A stretch of 45,696 nucleotides of DNA from Syntrophales bacterium (GTDB lineage: Bacteria; Desulfobacterota; Syntrophia; Syntrophales; JADFWA01): assembly GCA_030655775.1 (NCBI GenBank), contig JAUSPI010000080.1, positions 1 through 45,696 on the forward strand. Reading direction: 5' to 3'. Made by a program: the position numbers and the translations under genes. This document shows positions 1 to 7,580 of the stretch, piece by piece (the first letter of the stretch is position 1; every line of letters starts with the position of its first letter). The notes beneath the pieces were generated by a model. It was not told the DNA's origin, made no database searches, and saw only the letters and a program-made list of their open reading frames with translations.

Positions 1-162
1 GAGAGCTTTGCAAAACTGTAATTCTGGTCATTGCGAGGAGCTTTAGCGACGCGGCAATCTTATGAATTGTCAATATGTTGCGAGATTGCTTCGCTCGCGC
101 AGCGCAGGCGCTTGCGCCGCGTGTCGCTCGCAATGACAATATTGGTATTATGCAAAGCTCTC
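1..162. repeat. MITE-like palindromic repeat
   Basis: The first 12 bases (gagagctttgca) recur as an exact inverted copy at 151-162. Between them lies a long imperfect palindrome built on attgcgag...ctcgcaat, with a GC-rich core (gcgcaggcgcttgcgc) near 100-117. Non-coding repeats with this attgcgag signature are widely dispersed in deltaproteobacterial and related genomes. The element may extend left of the window. The overlapping 81-codon reading frame is only the palindrome read through and is not annotated. Confidence 0.6.
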
Positions 163-188
163 AAAATAAAGACTGTCCTCCCCGTCCC

Positions 189-253
189 GTAGGACAGCCG
201 TCTCGGCTGTCTAAGCGATTCACCGTTATGGACAGGCGGGACGCCTGTCCTAC
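189..253. repeat. Palindromic dispersed repeat
   Basis: Two imperfect hairpins face each other: gtaggacagccg...cggctgtc on the left and gacaggcgggacgcctgtcctac on the right. The outer gtaggacag/ctgtcctac pair makes the whole unit inverted. This is a common intergenic repeat type in deltaproteobacterial genomes. It has no coding content, and there is no T-tract to make it an obvious terminator. Confidence 0.55.
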
Positions 254-485
254 TGTATTTGAAGGGTCAATGTCTATTTTAGGCATTTTAGGGCCGGTGG
301 AAGTATATGTCCCCAAGTAAACACCTCTGTTCATTCCGTGAACACAAGGGCAAATTTAATGAAATATTATTGGAAAGTCAAGCAAAAATCAGCTAAAGTT
401 CAAAAAAAACACCTTGATAGTTTTCGGGTCGCATGTTATGTGTTTTTGGCTCTGACTTGAAAAACATATAGAAAGGGAAGGGGAG

Positions 486-1796
486 ATGAATCAGGAAGAA
501 TCCCGCCAAAAACAATATCCGGAAAATTATCCGTACCAGGAAGATGAAATAAACCTTATCGACTATCTCCGGGTTATCTGGAAGTGGAAATGGCTGATCA
601 TAGCGGGCACAGTGATCTGTGCCATTGTTGCAGGGATAATAAGCCTTCAAACGCCGAGGATTTATGAGATTACCACAGTCATTGAGCCGGGCATCGCCGG
701 CGCTAAAGATGATGGAGGCTTTGTATACATTGACTCTGTGGCAAATATAAGCGGAAAGATAAACGAAGGAGTCTATGACCCGAAAACAGTTTTTAAAACT
801 AATGTTGGTAAATATTCTAATTTAATAAAGGTCAGTTCAGAGTGGAACGAGAAAGACATAGATCTCGGATTGAAGGCTTCCAGGCAATTGATTGCTCGCA
901 TATCTGATGAAGGTGAAAAAGTTGTTCAAAAAAGAAAGAATGATTTTGACAGTAAGATTAGTGTAAAAAGAGATGAAATAAGTAAAATTGAAACGCAAGA
1001 AAAAAGAAATATTGATAAACAAATTCTTGTTAAACAAAATGAAATCAGCAAGATTGAAACACAGGAAGGAAAAAATATTGATAAACAGATTCTTGTTAAA
1101 CAAGGTGAAATCAGCAAAGTTAAAGCACAATGGGAAAGGGATACTGATAAGCAAATTACGCATAAGATGAACAATATAAAAAGTAAAAGAAATCAGATAA
1201 AATTTCAACAGGCAATGCTTAAAATTATAAGGCAAAGAATAGAAGAACTGACGTTACAGATGAAAGAAGTTAAAGATAATGCAAAATATTCAATCCCGTT
1301 GAGTAGTCAAATTTATGACTTAAGAACAAATGTGCAGGTCAAAGAGGCAAAAATTGAAGAATTGAATGGGGATATTGACCTTATAACAACAGAGATAGAA
1401 GAGATCAAATTACAGAGGACAGAAGAATTAAAAACTAAAATTGATAATATTATGGCTGAAATAGAAAAGCTTAGATTACAAAGAATAGAAGGTTTAAGAA
1501 CTAAGATTAATAACATTAGAACAGAAATAGAAAAGTTAAAATTACAAAAAACAGAAGGATTGCAAGCTAAAATTGATGACATTAAAACACAAATAAGCGT
1601 GTTAACTTCTGAAAAAGAAAATATTAGCAATGTCAAGGTCGTTCAGAATCCGGAAGTCTCATCAAGTCCTGTCAAATCTAAAAAGAAACAGGTTGTTTTA
1701 CTTGCAACTGTAGTCGGACTTTTCTTCTTTATCTTCCTCGCTTTTTTCATTGAATATATAAGAAAGGCGTCGAAATCCATCAGGGCAGGGGATTAG
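486..1796 (+). CDS. Wzz-type polysaccharide chain-length determinant
   Basis: This 436-residue inner-membrane protein has the two-transmembrane layout of the Wzz/chain-length-determinant family, which sets the length of O-antigen or exopolysaccharide chains. TM1 (about residues 33-55, W-K-W-K-W-L-I-I) follows a short cytoplasmic N-terminus. TM2 (about 398-424) precedes a basic tail, and the segment between is periplasmic and almost entirely coiled coil. Within the coiled coil are two sets of three 22-residue repeats: a DKQILVKQ-EISK type near 155-225 and an IEKL-LQ-EGL-KI type near 300-370. A strong Shine-Dalgarno (gggaaggggag) sits just before the chosen ATG. There is no C-terminal kinase domain and no polysaccharide gene next door, so it looks like the end of a locus to the left or an orphan. 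Family assignment is firm; substrate is unknown. Confidence 0.8.
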   Translation: MNQEESRQKQYPENYPYQEDEINLIDYLRVIWKWKWLIIAGTVICAIVAGIISLQTPRIYEITTVIEPGIAGAKDDGGFVYIDSVANISGKINEGVYDPKTVFKTNVGKYSNLIKVSSEWNEKDIDLGLKASRQLIARISDEGEKVVQKRKNDFDSKISVKRDEISKIETQEKRNIDKQILVKQNEISKIETQEGKNIDKQILVKQGEISKVKAQWERDTDKQITHKMNNIKSKRNQIKFQQAMLKIIRQRIEELTLQMKEVKDNAKYSIPLSSQIYDLRTNVQVKEAKIEELNGDIDLITTEIEEIKLQRTEELKTKIDNIMAEIEKLRLQRIEGLRTKINNIRTEIEKLKLQKTEGLQAKIDDIKTQISVLTSEKENISNVKVVQNPEVSSSPVKSKKKQVVLLATVVGLFFFIFLAFFIEYIRKASKSIRAGD

Positions 1797-1871
1797 CGGG
1801 GGAAGCGGTTTCGCAAGGTGTTGATAATCCGCGATATTGACACGGCTGTTCCCTTAAATATTTTTGTTATG

Positions 1872-1990
1872 GGTGGCATGCACGGACAAACGATACCGGA
1901 TCAATGTCCGGCACATGGTTTGTCCATGGCACCCTTTTTGTTATTGTTTGTCCATGGCACCCGTTTTTGTTGTTTGTCCGTGGTACCCGT
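1872..1990. repeat. Short tandem repeat with an inverted copy
   Basis: Three direct copies of a unit centred on tttgtccatggcaccc lie at about 1917, 1945 and 1971, at a period of 26-28 bases; the third copy has diverged (tttgtccgtggtaccc). A related inverted version (ggtggcatgcacggacaaac) lies at 1872-1891. This fills most of the intergenic stretch 1797-2018. Function is unknown. There are too few copies, and no separate spacers, for a CRISPR. Confidence 0.5.
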
Positions 1991-2018
1991 TCTCAAGGAT
2001 TTGGGTCAGGTTATTTGA

Positions 2019-2366
2019 TCAGGGGATATTCATGACAAGTTTTATGCCTTGGTACACTTCGGCCATCCTTTTGTCTGAAAGAGTCCCGATTTTTTCCCTT
2101 AAACTTTTTTTATCTACCGCCTTTATCTGGGTGACATTCACCACACACCTTTTAGGCATATTTGCCTCATCTTTTTGCAAAACGACGTTTCCCTGCAGCT
2201 CCCCGAATTTAAGCGTTGAGGTAATCGCAAGCATAATAACTGTATTGAGCTTACTATCATTTAAAACATCATTTTGAATGACAAGACCCGGCCGTCTGCC
2301 CGTCGGTTCCGAACCCTTTCCCGGCGAAAAATCAACCCAGTAAATAGAACCGTTTCGTATTACCAT
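2019..2366 (-). CDS. MazF/PemK-type mRNA interferase toxin
   Basis: This 115-residue protein has the MazF/PemK/CcdB fold signature: an N-terminal R-x-G-x-I-Y-W-V-D-F strand, then G-x-R-P-G-L-V-I-Q-N-D and a conserved T-S-T segment. MazF toxins cut single-stranded RNA at short motifs and are held inactive by the antitoxin encoded upstream. Length is typical. The gene overlaps the preceding antitoxin by 7 bases, so the two are translationally coupled. It is expected to stabilise the accessory region or respond to stress or phage. Cleavage specificity cannot be read from the sequence. Confidence 0.85.
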   Translation of the reverse strand: MVIRNGSIYWVDFSPGKGSEPTGRRPGLVIQNDVLNDSKLNTVIMLAITSTLKFGELQGNVVLQKDEANMPKRCVVNVTQIKAVDKKSLREKIGTLSDKRMAEVYQGIKLVMNIP

Positions 2367-2614
2367 TCCTGTCCCTCTTTGCTGCCTGACCCTTCAAACC
2401 ACGTGGCTGTCTCGATTTGTTCCTTCCTTATTGCATTATCTGAAAAAACTCGATCATATACACTTTTTAAATGTCGATTTCTTTCATCTAATAACTTTTC
2501 CCTGAGTACCATAGAAATAAACTTGCTTCTCGATATTCCGTGTTGTTTGGTGATAGTGTCAATCATTGCTATCAGATCGGCCGGAACTGTAATGGCAACC
2601 TTTTGAGTATTCAT
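2360..2614 (-). CDS. Ribbon-helix-helix antitoxin of the MazEF-type pair
   Basis: This 84-residue protein begins with a ribbon-helix-helix DNA-binding domain (residues 1-45: K-V-A-I-T-V-P strand, then D-L-I-A-M-I-D and S-R-S-K-F-I-S helices). A charged C-terminal tail ends with W-F-E-G, typical of the segment that wraps the toxin. It probably represses its own promoter and neutralises the downstream MazF-like toxin. A ribosome site (aaggggg) lies about 10 bases before the ATG. It is the first gene of a two-gene operon. Confidence 0.8.
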   Translation of the reverse strand: MNTQKVAITVPADLIAMIDTITKQHGISRSKFISMVLREKLLDERNRHLKSVYDRVFSDNAIRKEQIETATWFEGSGSKEGQEW

Positions 2615-2645
2615 TATTTATGCCCCCTTGTTGTATGATATTTAT

Positions 2646-2674
2646 TGAATACCAAAGGTGGGTGGCGTTGTCAA
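2646..2674 (-). promoter_or_regulatory. Sigma-70 promoter of the toxin-antitoxin pair
   Basis: On the minus strand TTGACA (2669-2674) is separated by 17 bases from TATTCA (2646-2651), about 30 bases before the antitoxin start codon. Spacing and position fit a housekeeping promoter; the AT-rich stretch after it could hold the antitoxin operator. Confidence 0.55.
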
Positions 2675-2722
2675 ATGAAATCTATTCCCCCAAATAGACA
2701 TTGACCCTTCCGCCCTTTATAA

Positions 2723-4051
2723 CTATAAGCATGCCTCCACCAGCGAAGAGACGTGCCGTGCTATCGGAATGCAAGATGTGAGGCCGGGGGATTCTATCCC
2801 GATCAGGTTAATCAGGCCGGAATATCCCAGATCACGTTCTTCCTTGATTACAAAGTCCCTGTATGGTTCGCCCGGTCCCTGGAGTTTTGGTCGAATCCCA
2901 CTCATTTCAGGATTGAGTGATTCCATTTTTATTCCCGGTAAATACCTTCTGATAGACTGATAAAACGGCACTTTTTTGTCTTCATCAACGGTATATTCCA
3001 GATTGTCTACATACTCGGTATCAGGGCCGAATTTGACCCGACTATTGAGATCGAGGGTGGCGTGAATTCCGAGGCCTTCGTAATTATCTGTGGGGGCAGG
3101 GTAGACCAGGTGTTTCAATTTCGGGGCAGGGGATGCCGAGAAGTAATTTCCCTTACAGTATTTCAAACGATACCCTTCTTTGTCGATGTCGATTCCGGCA
3201 AGTTTGGCGATCCTGTCTGAATGGAGGCCCGCACTGTTGATCAGTATCCTTGTCTGGAACCTGTACTCGCCGTTGTTGATTTCCAAATCATAGCTGTTGT
3301 TGTCAACGTGAATCGCCGTTACTTCTGAACGGAAAGCAATGGTGACATCGTTTGACTCGGCATTTATATAAAAAGACCGCATCAGAGAGTGAGAGTCAAT
3401 GATACCCGTAGAAGGGGAGAAGAGGGCGGTTGTTGCCCTGACTTCCGGCTCAAGTTTGTGGATTTGATTTTGGGAGAGAAATGAAAGATTGTCAACGCCG
3501 TTCTGTTCCGCCCGTTCTTTTATTTTCCATAATTCATTGATTTCTTCTGAAAATCCCCCCTGCCCCCCTTTAGAAAAGGGGGGTGAGATAAGATTGTCCT
3601 CTTTAGAAAAGGGGGGTGAGGTAAAATTATCCTCTTTAGTTAAGGTGGGAGACACAAAATCCCCCCCTTTTTTAAAGGGGGGTGTGATAAAATCATCCTT
3701 TTTAGTTAATGTGGGGGACACAATAATCCCCCCTTTCTTAAAGGGGGGGCAGGGGGGATTATTTGTAGCTACGATGAGTTTCCCCAGCATCTTGTGGGGG
3801 ATGTTACGGTTCCTGCAGGTTTCATAGAGAAGATGGTTTCCCTCTCTGCATAACGTCGCTTTCAAAAAACCGGCAGGATAGTAGATGCCCGCGTGGATAA
3901 CCTCACTGTGACGGCTGCTCGTTTCCTGTCCGTAGGAGGTGTTCTTTTCAACCAGCAATATGTTTCTGTGTTTTGTGGAGAGTTCTTCCGCTATGGCAAG
4001 GCCGATCACACCGGCGCCGATTATGGTTATGTCGAATTTGTCACGGGTCAT
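2723..4051 (-). CDS. LhgO-type FAD-dependent oxidoreductase with an in-frame repeat insertion
   Basis: This 442-residue protein belongs to the FAD-dependent DAO family and most resembles L-2-hydroxyglutarate oxidase/dehydrogenase (LhgO). It has a Rossmann dinucleotide site at residues 10-24 (I-I-G-A-G-V-I-G-L-A-I-A), the R-H-S-E-V-I-H-A-G-I-Y-Y-P motif near 47-59, N-S-A-G-L-H-S-D-R-I-A-K-L-A-G in the middle, and a C-terminal G-I-E-S-P-G-L-T-S flavin-contact motif. Residues about 99-167 are foreign to the family: they are made of PPFKKGG/PPFSKGG and SPTLTK units encoded by CCCCCCTTT palindromes. The flanks rejoin smoothly (KLIVAT-N, then SEEINELW). The reading frame stays open, so the protein may still be made with a 69-residue surface loop. 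An orphan metabolic gene. Confidence 0.8.
   Translation of the reverse strand: MTRDKFDITIIGAGVIGLAIAEELSTKHRNILLVEKNTSYGQETSSRHSEVIHAGIYYPAGFLKATLCREGNHLLYETCRNRNIPHKMLGKLIVATNNPPCPPFKKGGIIVSPTLTKKDDFITPPFKKGGDFVSPTLTKEDNFTSPPFSKEDNLISPPFSKGGQGGFSEEINELWKIKERAEQNGVDNLSFLSQNQIHKLEPEVRATTALFSPSTGIIDSHSLMRSFYINAESNDVTIAFRSEVTAIHVDNNSYDLEINNGEYRFQTRILINSAGLHSDRIAKLAGIDIDKEGYRLKYCKGNYFSASPAPKLKHLVYPAPTDNYEGLGIHATLDLNSRVKFGPDTEYVDNLEYTVDEDKKVPFYQSIRRYLPGIKMESLNPEMSGIRPKLQGPGEPYRDFVIKEERDLGYSGLINLIGIESPGLTSCIPIARHVSSLVEACL
3551..3757. repeat. In-frame palindromic repeat cluster inside the oxidoreductase gene
   Basis: About 207 bases (69 codons) consist of several palindromes of the form cccccctttagaaaaggggg, alternating with tttagttaaggtgggagac-type links. 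In the host frame they read as PP-F-x-K-G-G peptides. The cluster is a multiple of three and introduces no stop, comparable in principle to the palindromic elements that insert inside rickettsial genes. Confidence 0.75.
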
Positions 4052-4090
4052 GTTATTGCATCCATTTCGACCGGGAGCGCACCCCGCAAG

Positions 4091-4109
4091 CCCCGCCTTG
4101 TAGGCGGGG
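4091..4109. repeat. Short GC-rich hairpin
   Basis: ccccgcc-ttgta-ggcgggg forms a perfect 7-bp stem between the oxidoreductase start and the transposase unit. There is no T-tract on either strand, so it reads more as a dispersed palindrome than a terminator. Confidence 0.4.
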
Positions 4110-4110
4110 T

Positions 4111-4854
4111 AAAATAGGGACAGCGCCCTTTTATCGCTTTTTTGGTCTCCCCCGCGGTAAGACCCTGAGAGGCTTTCCCACTATTTTTTCAATGCTTTTT
4201 ATAAATTCCTCTCCACCGCAGGGTCTTCCAGACATTACGTTCTTCCTCAATGTTTTTATGACTTCCTGTGGCCCACTTTCCTTTAAATACTGGAACCAAT
4301 TATTAATCTCACCACATAGATAACACGAGTCCGATAGAATCTCATCTGACACAATGCCACAATGACCCTGTGTGCTTGACCATTTATAGTCTTCCGGTTC
4401 CGGAACTATCCCCTTACGTACCGGATTGTTTTCCACATACCGAATTGCAGCAAACAGGTGTCGTTCATCAAGAATACATGAGAAAAATCGGCCTTGCCAT
4501 AGATGGCCAGTTACTTTTCTTTTTCTATTGTAATACTGGGAATATCGCATATGGAGAGTGTTAAAAGTTCGGGCCAGAGAATCGTCATTTCGTGGAACGC
4601 AAACAAAATGTACGTGATTGGGCATCAAGCAATACGCCCAGATATCCAGTGAATATTTTTCGGAATACTCTTTAAGCCATTCGAGGTACTGTCGGTAATC
4701 TCCTGCAGATTCAAAAACAGTCTGCTGGTAATTACCCCTCTGGGTTACATGGTATGGATAGTCTTTGGCAACAATGCGTGCTACTCGTGGCATGAAGGGT
4801 TAGTACAATAATAATGATCAACCTGTCAAGAAAAAAGGGCGCTGTCCCTATTTT
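4111..4854. mobile_element. RAYT transposase unit bounded by 21-bp inverted repeats
   Basis: The 21 bases at 4111-4131 (aaaatagggacagcgccctt plus t) recur as an exact inverted copy at 4834-4854. The repeats enclose a single transposase gene whose stop codon touches the left repeat. The same gggacagcgccct sequence is known to me as a dispersed repeat beside RAYT genes in related genomes. No target-site duplication is evident. Confidence 0.7.
4131..4793 (-). CDS. REP-associated tyrosine transposase (Y1/IS200-like)
   Basis: This 220-residue protein has the RAYT pattern: an N-terminal M-P-R-V-A-R-I-V-A and Y-H-V-T-Q-R-G-N segment, the HUH metal site in M-P-N-H-V-H-F-V (about residues 57-64), then R-Y-S-Q-Y-Y-N-R-K and the highly typical G-H-L-W-Q-G-R-F-F-S block, followed by Y-V-E-N-N-P-V-R. 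RAYTs are single-copy HUH transposases that act on palindromic REP sequences through a catalytic tyrosine. The gene fills the interval between perfect inverted repeats. It looks intact, though its activity is unknown. Confidence 0.9.
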   Translation of the reverse strand: MPRVARIVAKDYPYHVTQRGNYQQTVFESAGDYRQYLEWLKEYSEKYSLDIWAYCLMPNHVHFVCVPRNDDSLARTFNTLHMRYSQYYNRKRKVTGHLWQGRFFSCILDERHLFAAIRYVENNPVRKGIVPEPEDYKWSSTQGHCGIVSDEILSDSCYLCGEINNWFQYLKESGPQEVIKTLRKNVMSGRPCGGEEFIKSIEKIVGKPLRVLPRGRPKKR

Positions 4855-4862
4855 TCTATTTT

Positions 4863-4925
4863 TGGTGGAGGCGGCGGGAGTCGAACCCGCGCGCATCCAC
4901 GCTATTGTTGAGCTTACACCATAGC
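4863..4925 (-). ncRNA. ssrA: tmRNA (ssrA) 3' end fragment, possible att remnant
   Basis: Read on the minus strand, the sequence ends with a perfect T arm (gcggg-ttcgact-cccgc) followed by cgcctcc and acca, the usual tmRNA 3' terminus with an A discriminator. A complete tmRNA would begin about 350 bases upstream with a matching ggaggcg/ggggg acceptor strand and carry an Ala-Ala-stop tag. I see neither in 4926-5320, so only the 3' end appears to be here. tmRNA 3' ends are classic integration sites for genomic islands, so this is probably an attachment-site copy. A tRNA-Ser end was considered, but the discriminator and missing anticodon arm argue against it. Confidence 0.55.
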
Positions 4926-5321
4926 TGCAACCAAAATGCAACTACTCCGCCTTTCGCCGACAGTGATTTCCCGTTAGTTTCGTAGCAGGAAAACGAAAAT
5001 TTCATGATACCACAGCAACATAAAGCCGCAAAGAAGAATTTTGAATATTTTATATTTTTAATAGTTAATAGAATTGGCTGAGGCTTACCACCAGACAAAC
5101 ATTTGTGAAAAAGAAAACTGATCAAGGTGTTAAAATATGAATGAAGTGATGCTTCATAGCAGTTATGTTGCCAGTATAGTTATGTTGTCAGTATTTAGAT
5201 CCATCCATGTTATTCTGAAAGGAATTTTAGTGTCTTTCTCTTGAACACAAATTATCGTTTTACGAAGCATAAAATGTTGCCGATTATTCTATATCGAAAG
5301 CAAAAAATGTGCCCTGATCTT

Positions 5322-7073
5322 TTAATCTTCATTAATTAAATAATCATGCACTTCGATTATAAATTTAAAGAGATCTTCATTTTCCTGTGGAATAATTGAA
5401 GGTAGTTTTTCTAATGCATCTACGATCCACTTGGCTTTATTTGAAGTTCTTTGGACACCATAAGGTATTAGCCAGGATTCGAGTTCCCCAACGGGTACTA
5501 TGAATAAACCATATTTACGACATATAGTGTTTAATTTTTCATATTTAATTATCAAGCCGGATGTTAGGGCTGAATATCCTTTCGCCTTGTACTTGCTCCA
5601 TGGTGAAGCATTATCTCTAATTTTTTTTAAATCGCTCCTGATTTTCAAAATAGCCTTTTCTGGCTCTTTTTGACTGTCCTCTGTTAGACAAATTTCCTTC
5701 AATTTCTTAAGACTTGCAGCAATATTCTTTAATTGCTCACTTTTATCCAAAGACTCAACTTCTTTTACAATGTCAGCTTGAATTTCAAGTAAAGTTTTTA
5801 TCTCATCGTCCGGAACCCGCACCTTATTAAGCAAGGTCTTGAATTCGTCCTTCACCCTTAATATATCAAAATCGATTATTGCGACAAAATTAATCCCAAG
5901 TTTTTCGTATGGTTCCAATATTTTATGCACGGTTTGTTTATTATGCGCATGGGTGTAATGAATTTCATCTGAGGGTCTTACAGCTCTTGATACTCGTTGG
6001 TAGAAAGTCGAATCGCTATCAGCCTCTACAGCAACTACACCCTTATAAAATAAACCTTCTAAAACCCTAGCTGAGCTTAGTAACGGATTATTGGCTATCT
6101 TTTTCATGTCATCCGCATCAAGCGGATATATTTTATTTTGATTTTTATTCCTGTCAATTCTAATTATACTTACATCTTGGCGCTTATTAATAATTCCTCT
6201 CAGGATATCAGAACTGTGTGTTGCAATTATTGTTTGACGATCCTCTCTTGTATGTTCAGCTATCAATTCTCCAAGCCTCATTGCTTGGGGGGGGTGCAGA
6301 AATGCGCCTGGTTCATCAATTAAAAGAACGGGTCTTTGACCTACCATAACTGCTAAAATGGTAGCTACAAAGCTTTTTATACCATCCCCCTGATCATCAA
6401 ATGATTTATAACCCTCCAAGAGGGGTCTTGCATCGCGAGGGTCAAGTGGGATTTCATCAAAACTGTCTCCTATTCTAAATAACAGGTTGCTCAATCCACT
6501 ATAATCGAGTTTGATATCTATTTTGAATGTCTCTCTGATAATTTTTCTTAAAATATTCTCTAAGTCTTTTCCCTCTCTATAAAAAGCCTGAAGTAACGTA
6601 TCAACTTGTCTTCCGACATCTCCACTTGGCGATCTACGAATTATATGGAGCCTGTCTTCAGTTCCAAGATAAGTTATCAAAAAATTACCAAACCATTGTG
6701 AAAAAGTACTCCTTTTCCGTTGATCATTATATTGCAACATTTCTGAATATTTTTCATCTATAGAATTTCCAAACACCACATCATGAGGGCCTACCATATT
6801 TGATTTTAATGTTCGTAAGCGTTGTTTACCTTGTTCATCTTGATATGGAGTAATATTATATTCTTCTTTTAACTCCTGAAAGGATGAGGGGAGTGGATAA
6901 AAAACATCTTTCACAACTATTGTGGGAAATTCGCTTGTTGTTGTGATAGCTTGTATGTCTTTGAGCGCTCTACTTTTACCGCTATTGTTAGGCCCCACAA
7001 TGACTGAAAGTGGACCTGGGGAAAACTCTAGTCCATCATTAAATGTTATTTTCTCAATTTTATATCTGTACAT
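5322..7073 (-). CDS. OLD-type ATP-dependent nuclease (AAA ATPase plus TOPRIM)
   Basis: This 583-residue protein has an ABC-type ATPase head: Walker A G-P-N-N-S-G-K-S at about residues 27-34, Walker B L-L-I-D-E-P-G-A-F-L-H-P near 248-260, and a following T-H-S-S-D-I-L switch. A TOPRIM-like domain comes after it (A-V-E-A-D-S-D-S near 345, I-I-D-F-D-I-L near 395, G-E-L-E-S-W-L near the C-terminus). OLD nucleases include the P2 Old exclusion protein and the GajA subunit of Gabija. There is no UvrD-like GajB partner beside it, so it may act alone or be an orphan. A promoter-like site lies about 90 bases upstream. It was probably acquired with the neighbouring defence genes. Confidence 0.8.
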   Translation of the reverse strand: MYRYKIEKITFNDGLEFSPGPLSVIVGPNNSGKSRALKDIQAITTTSEFPTIVVKDVFYPLPSSFQELKEEYNITPYQDEQGKQRLRTLKSNMVGPHDVVFGNSIDEKYSEMLQYNDQRKRSTFSQWFGNFLITYLGTEDRLHIIRRSPSGDVGRQVDTLLQAFYREGKDLENILRKIIRETFKIDIKLDYSGLSNLLFRIGDSFDEIPLDPRDARPLLEGYKSFDDQGDGIKSFVATILAVMVGQRPVLLIDEPGAFLHPPQAMRLGELIAEHTREDRQTIIATHSSDILRGIINKRQDVSIIRIDRNKNQNKIYPLDADDMKKIANNPLLSSARVLEGLFYKGVVAVEADSDSTFYQRVSRAVRPSDEIHYTHAHNKQTVHKILEPYEKLGINFVAIIDFDILRVKDEFKTLLNKVRVPDDEIKTLLEIQADIVKEVESLDKSEQLKNIAASLKKLKEICLTEDSQKEPEKAILKIRSDLKKIRDNASPWSKYKAKGYSALTSGLIIKYEKLNTICRKYGLFIVPVGELESWLIPYGVQRTSNKAKWIVDALEKLPSIIPQENEDLFKFIIEVHDYLINED

Positions 7074-7164
7074 TTACAAATCTCATGGCATTTATCTTCT
7101 TAACTTTTAAAGGTAATTAAAACAAGAAGTACGTCAGAAAGATTAAGTATTTTTTATAATACGA

Positions 7165-7192
7165 ACTATATATGAGAAAAGAAAAAAATCAA
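7165..7192 (-). promoter_or_regulatory. Promoter for the OLD-type nuclease gene
   Basis: On the minus strand TTGATT (7187-7192) is followed after 16 bases by TATAGT (7165-7170), about 92 bases before the start codon. Good match to housekeeping boxes in an AT-rich region. Confidence 0.4.
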
Positions 7193-7264
7193 GAATAATT
7201 CAGAAATTCAATCACGGCAATAATTATAGAGATAAGAATTAAAACAACTACAATATATTGTATT

Positions 7265-7296
7265 CAGATACGTTGAACGAAAATTCGACGTATCTG
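7265..7296. other. Long hairpin in an intergenic region
   Basis: The 9-base arms cagatacgt and acgtatctg are perfectly complementary, with a further cgaa/ttcg pair in the loop. It sits in the roughly 500-base stretch 7074-7580, which otherwise holds only a promoter and a gene remnant. There is no T-tract. It could be an attC-like or protein-binding site. Confidence 0.4.
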
Positions 7297-7350
7297 ATAA
7301 CTGCACGTAACAAAGTGGCCGAATCAACGATTAAAGAGAACTTACCAGTG

Positions 7351-7500
7351 TCAACACCCCACTATTGCTATTTTAGATTCCTCTTGTATTCGCCCAATAA
7401 ATAATCTCACTTTTACGGGTATTATTAGGTTAATTTGATTAGTGTAGAGTGACCCTGTCTACGTTATCGAATAAGGAGGGTTCAATATAAAATAATTGAC
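7351..7500 (-). pseudogene. Remnant A of a repeated unknown gene
   Basis: Read on the minus strand, this stretch encodes N-Q-I-N-L-I-I-P-V-K-V followed by a short tail with E-S-K, matching the ORF at 8387-8620 (N-Q-V-N-L-I-I-P-V-K-V...D-E-S-K). Several nucleotide differences in the shared core fall at silent third positions (Asn, Pro) or swap Val and Ile, which suggests the sequence was once coding. An in-frame TAG and the lack of a start make this copy non-functional. Function unknown. Confidence 0.4.
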
Positions 7501-7580
7501 ATCTTTCCCTTAAAATGGTTTTGTGACTATGCTTCACGGGGAAATTAATTAAATGAGGTATTACTTTAATAGGTTAAGAG

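Noticed and set aside
1872-1990. Possible CRISPR array
   Set aside because: Only three diverged direct units with spacers of about 10 bases and no cas genes.
4863-4950. tRNA-Ser gene
   Set aside because: The acceptor ends with A-CCA rather than G-CCA, no matching 5' acceptor strand or anticodon arm can be paired, and the T arm plus end match tmRNA.
4856-5125. 89-codon frame over the tmRNA 3' end
   Set aside because: It reads through a structured RNA end and its composition is not protein-like; no ribosome site.
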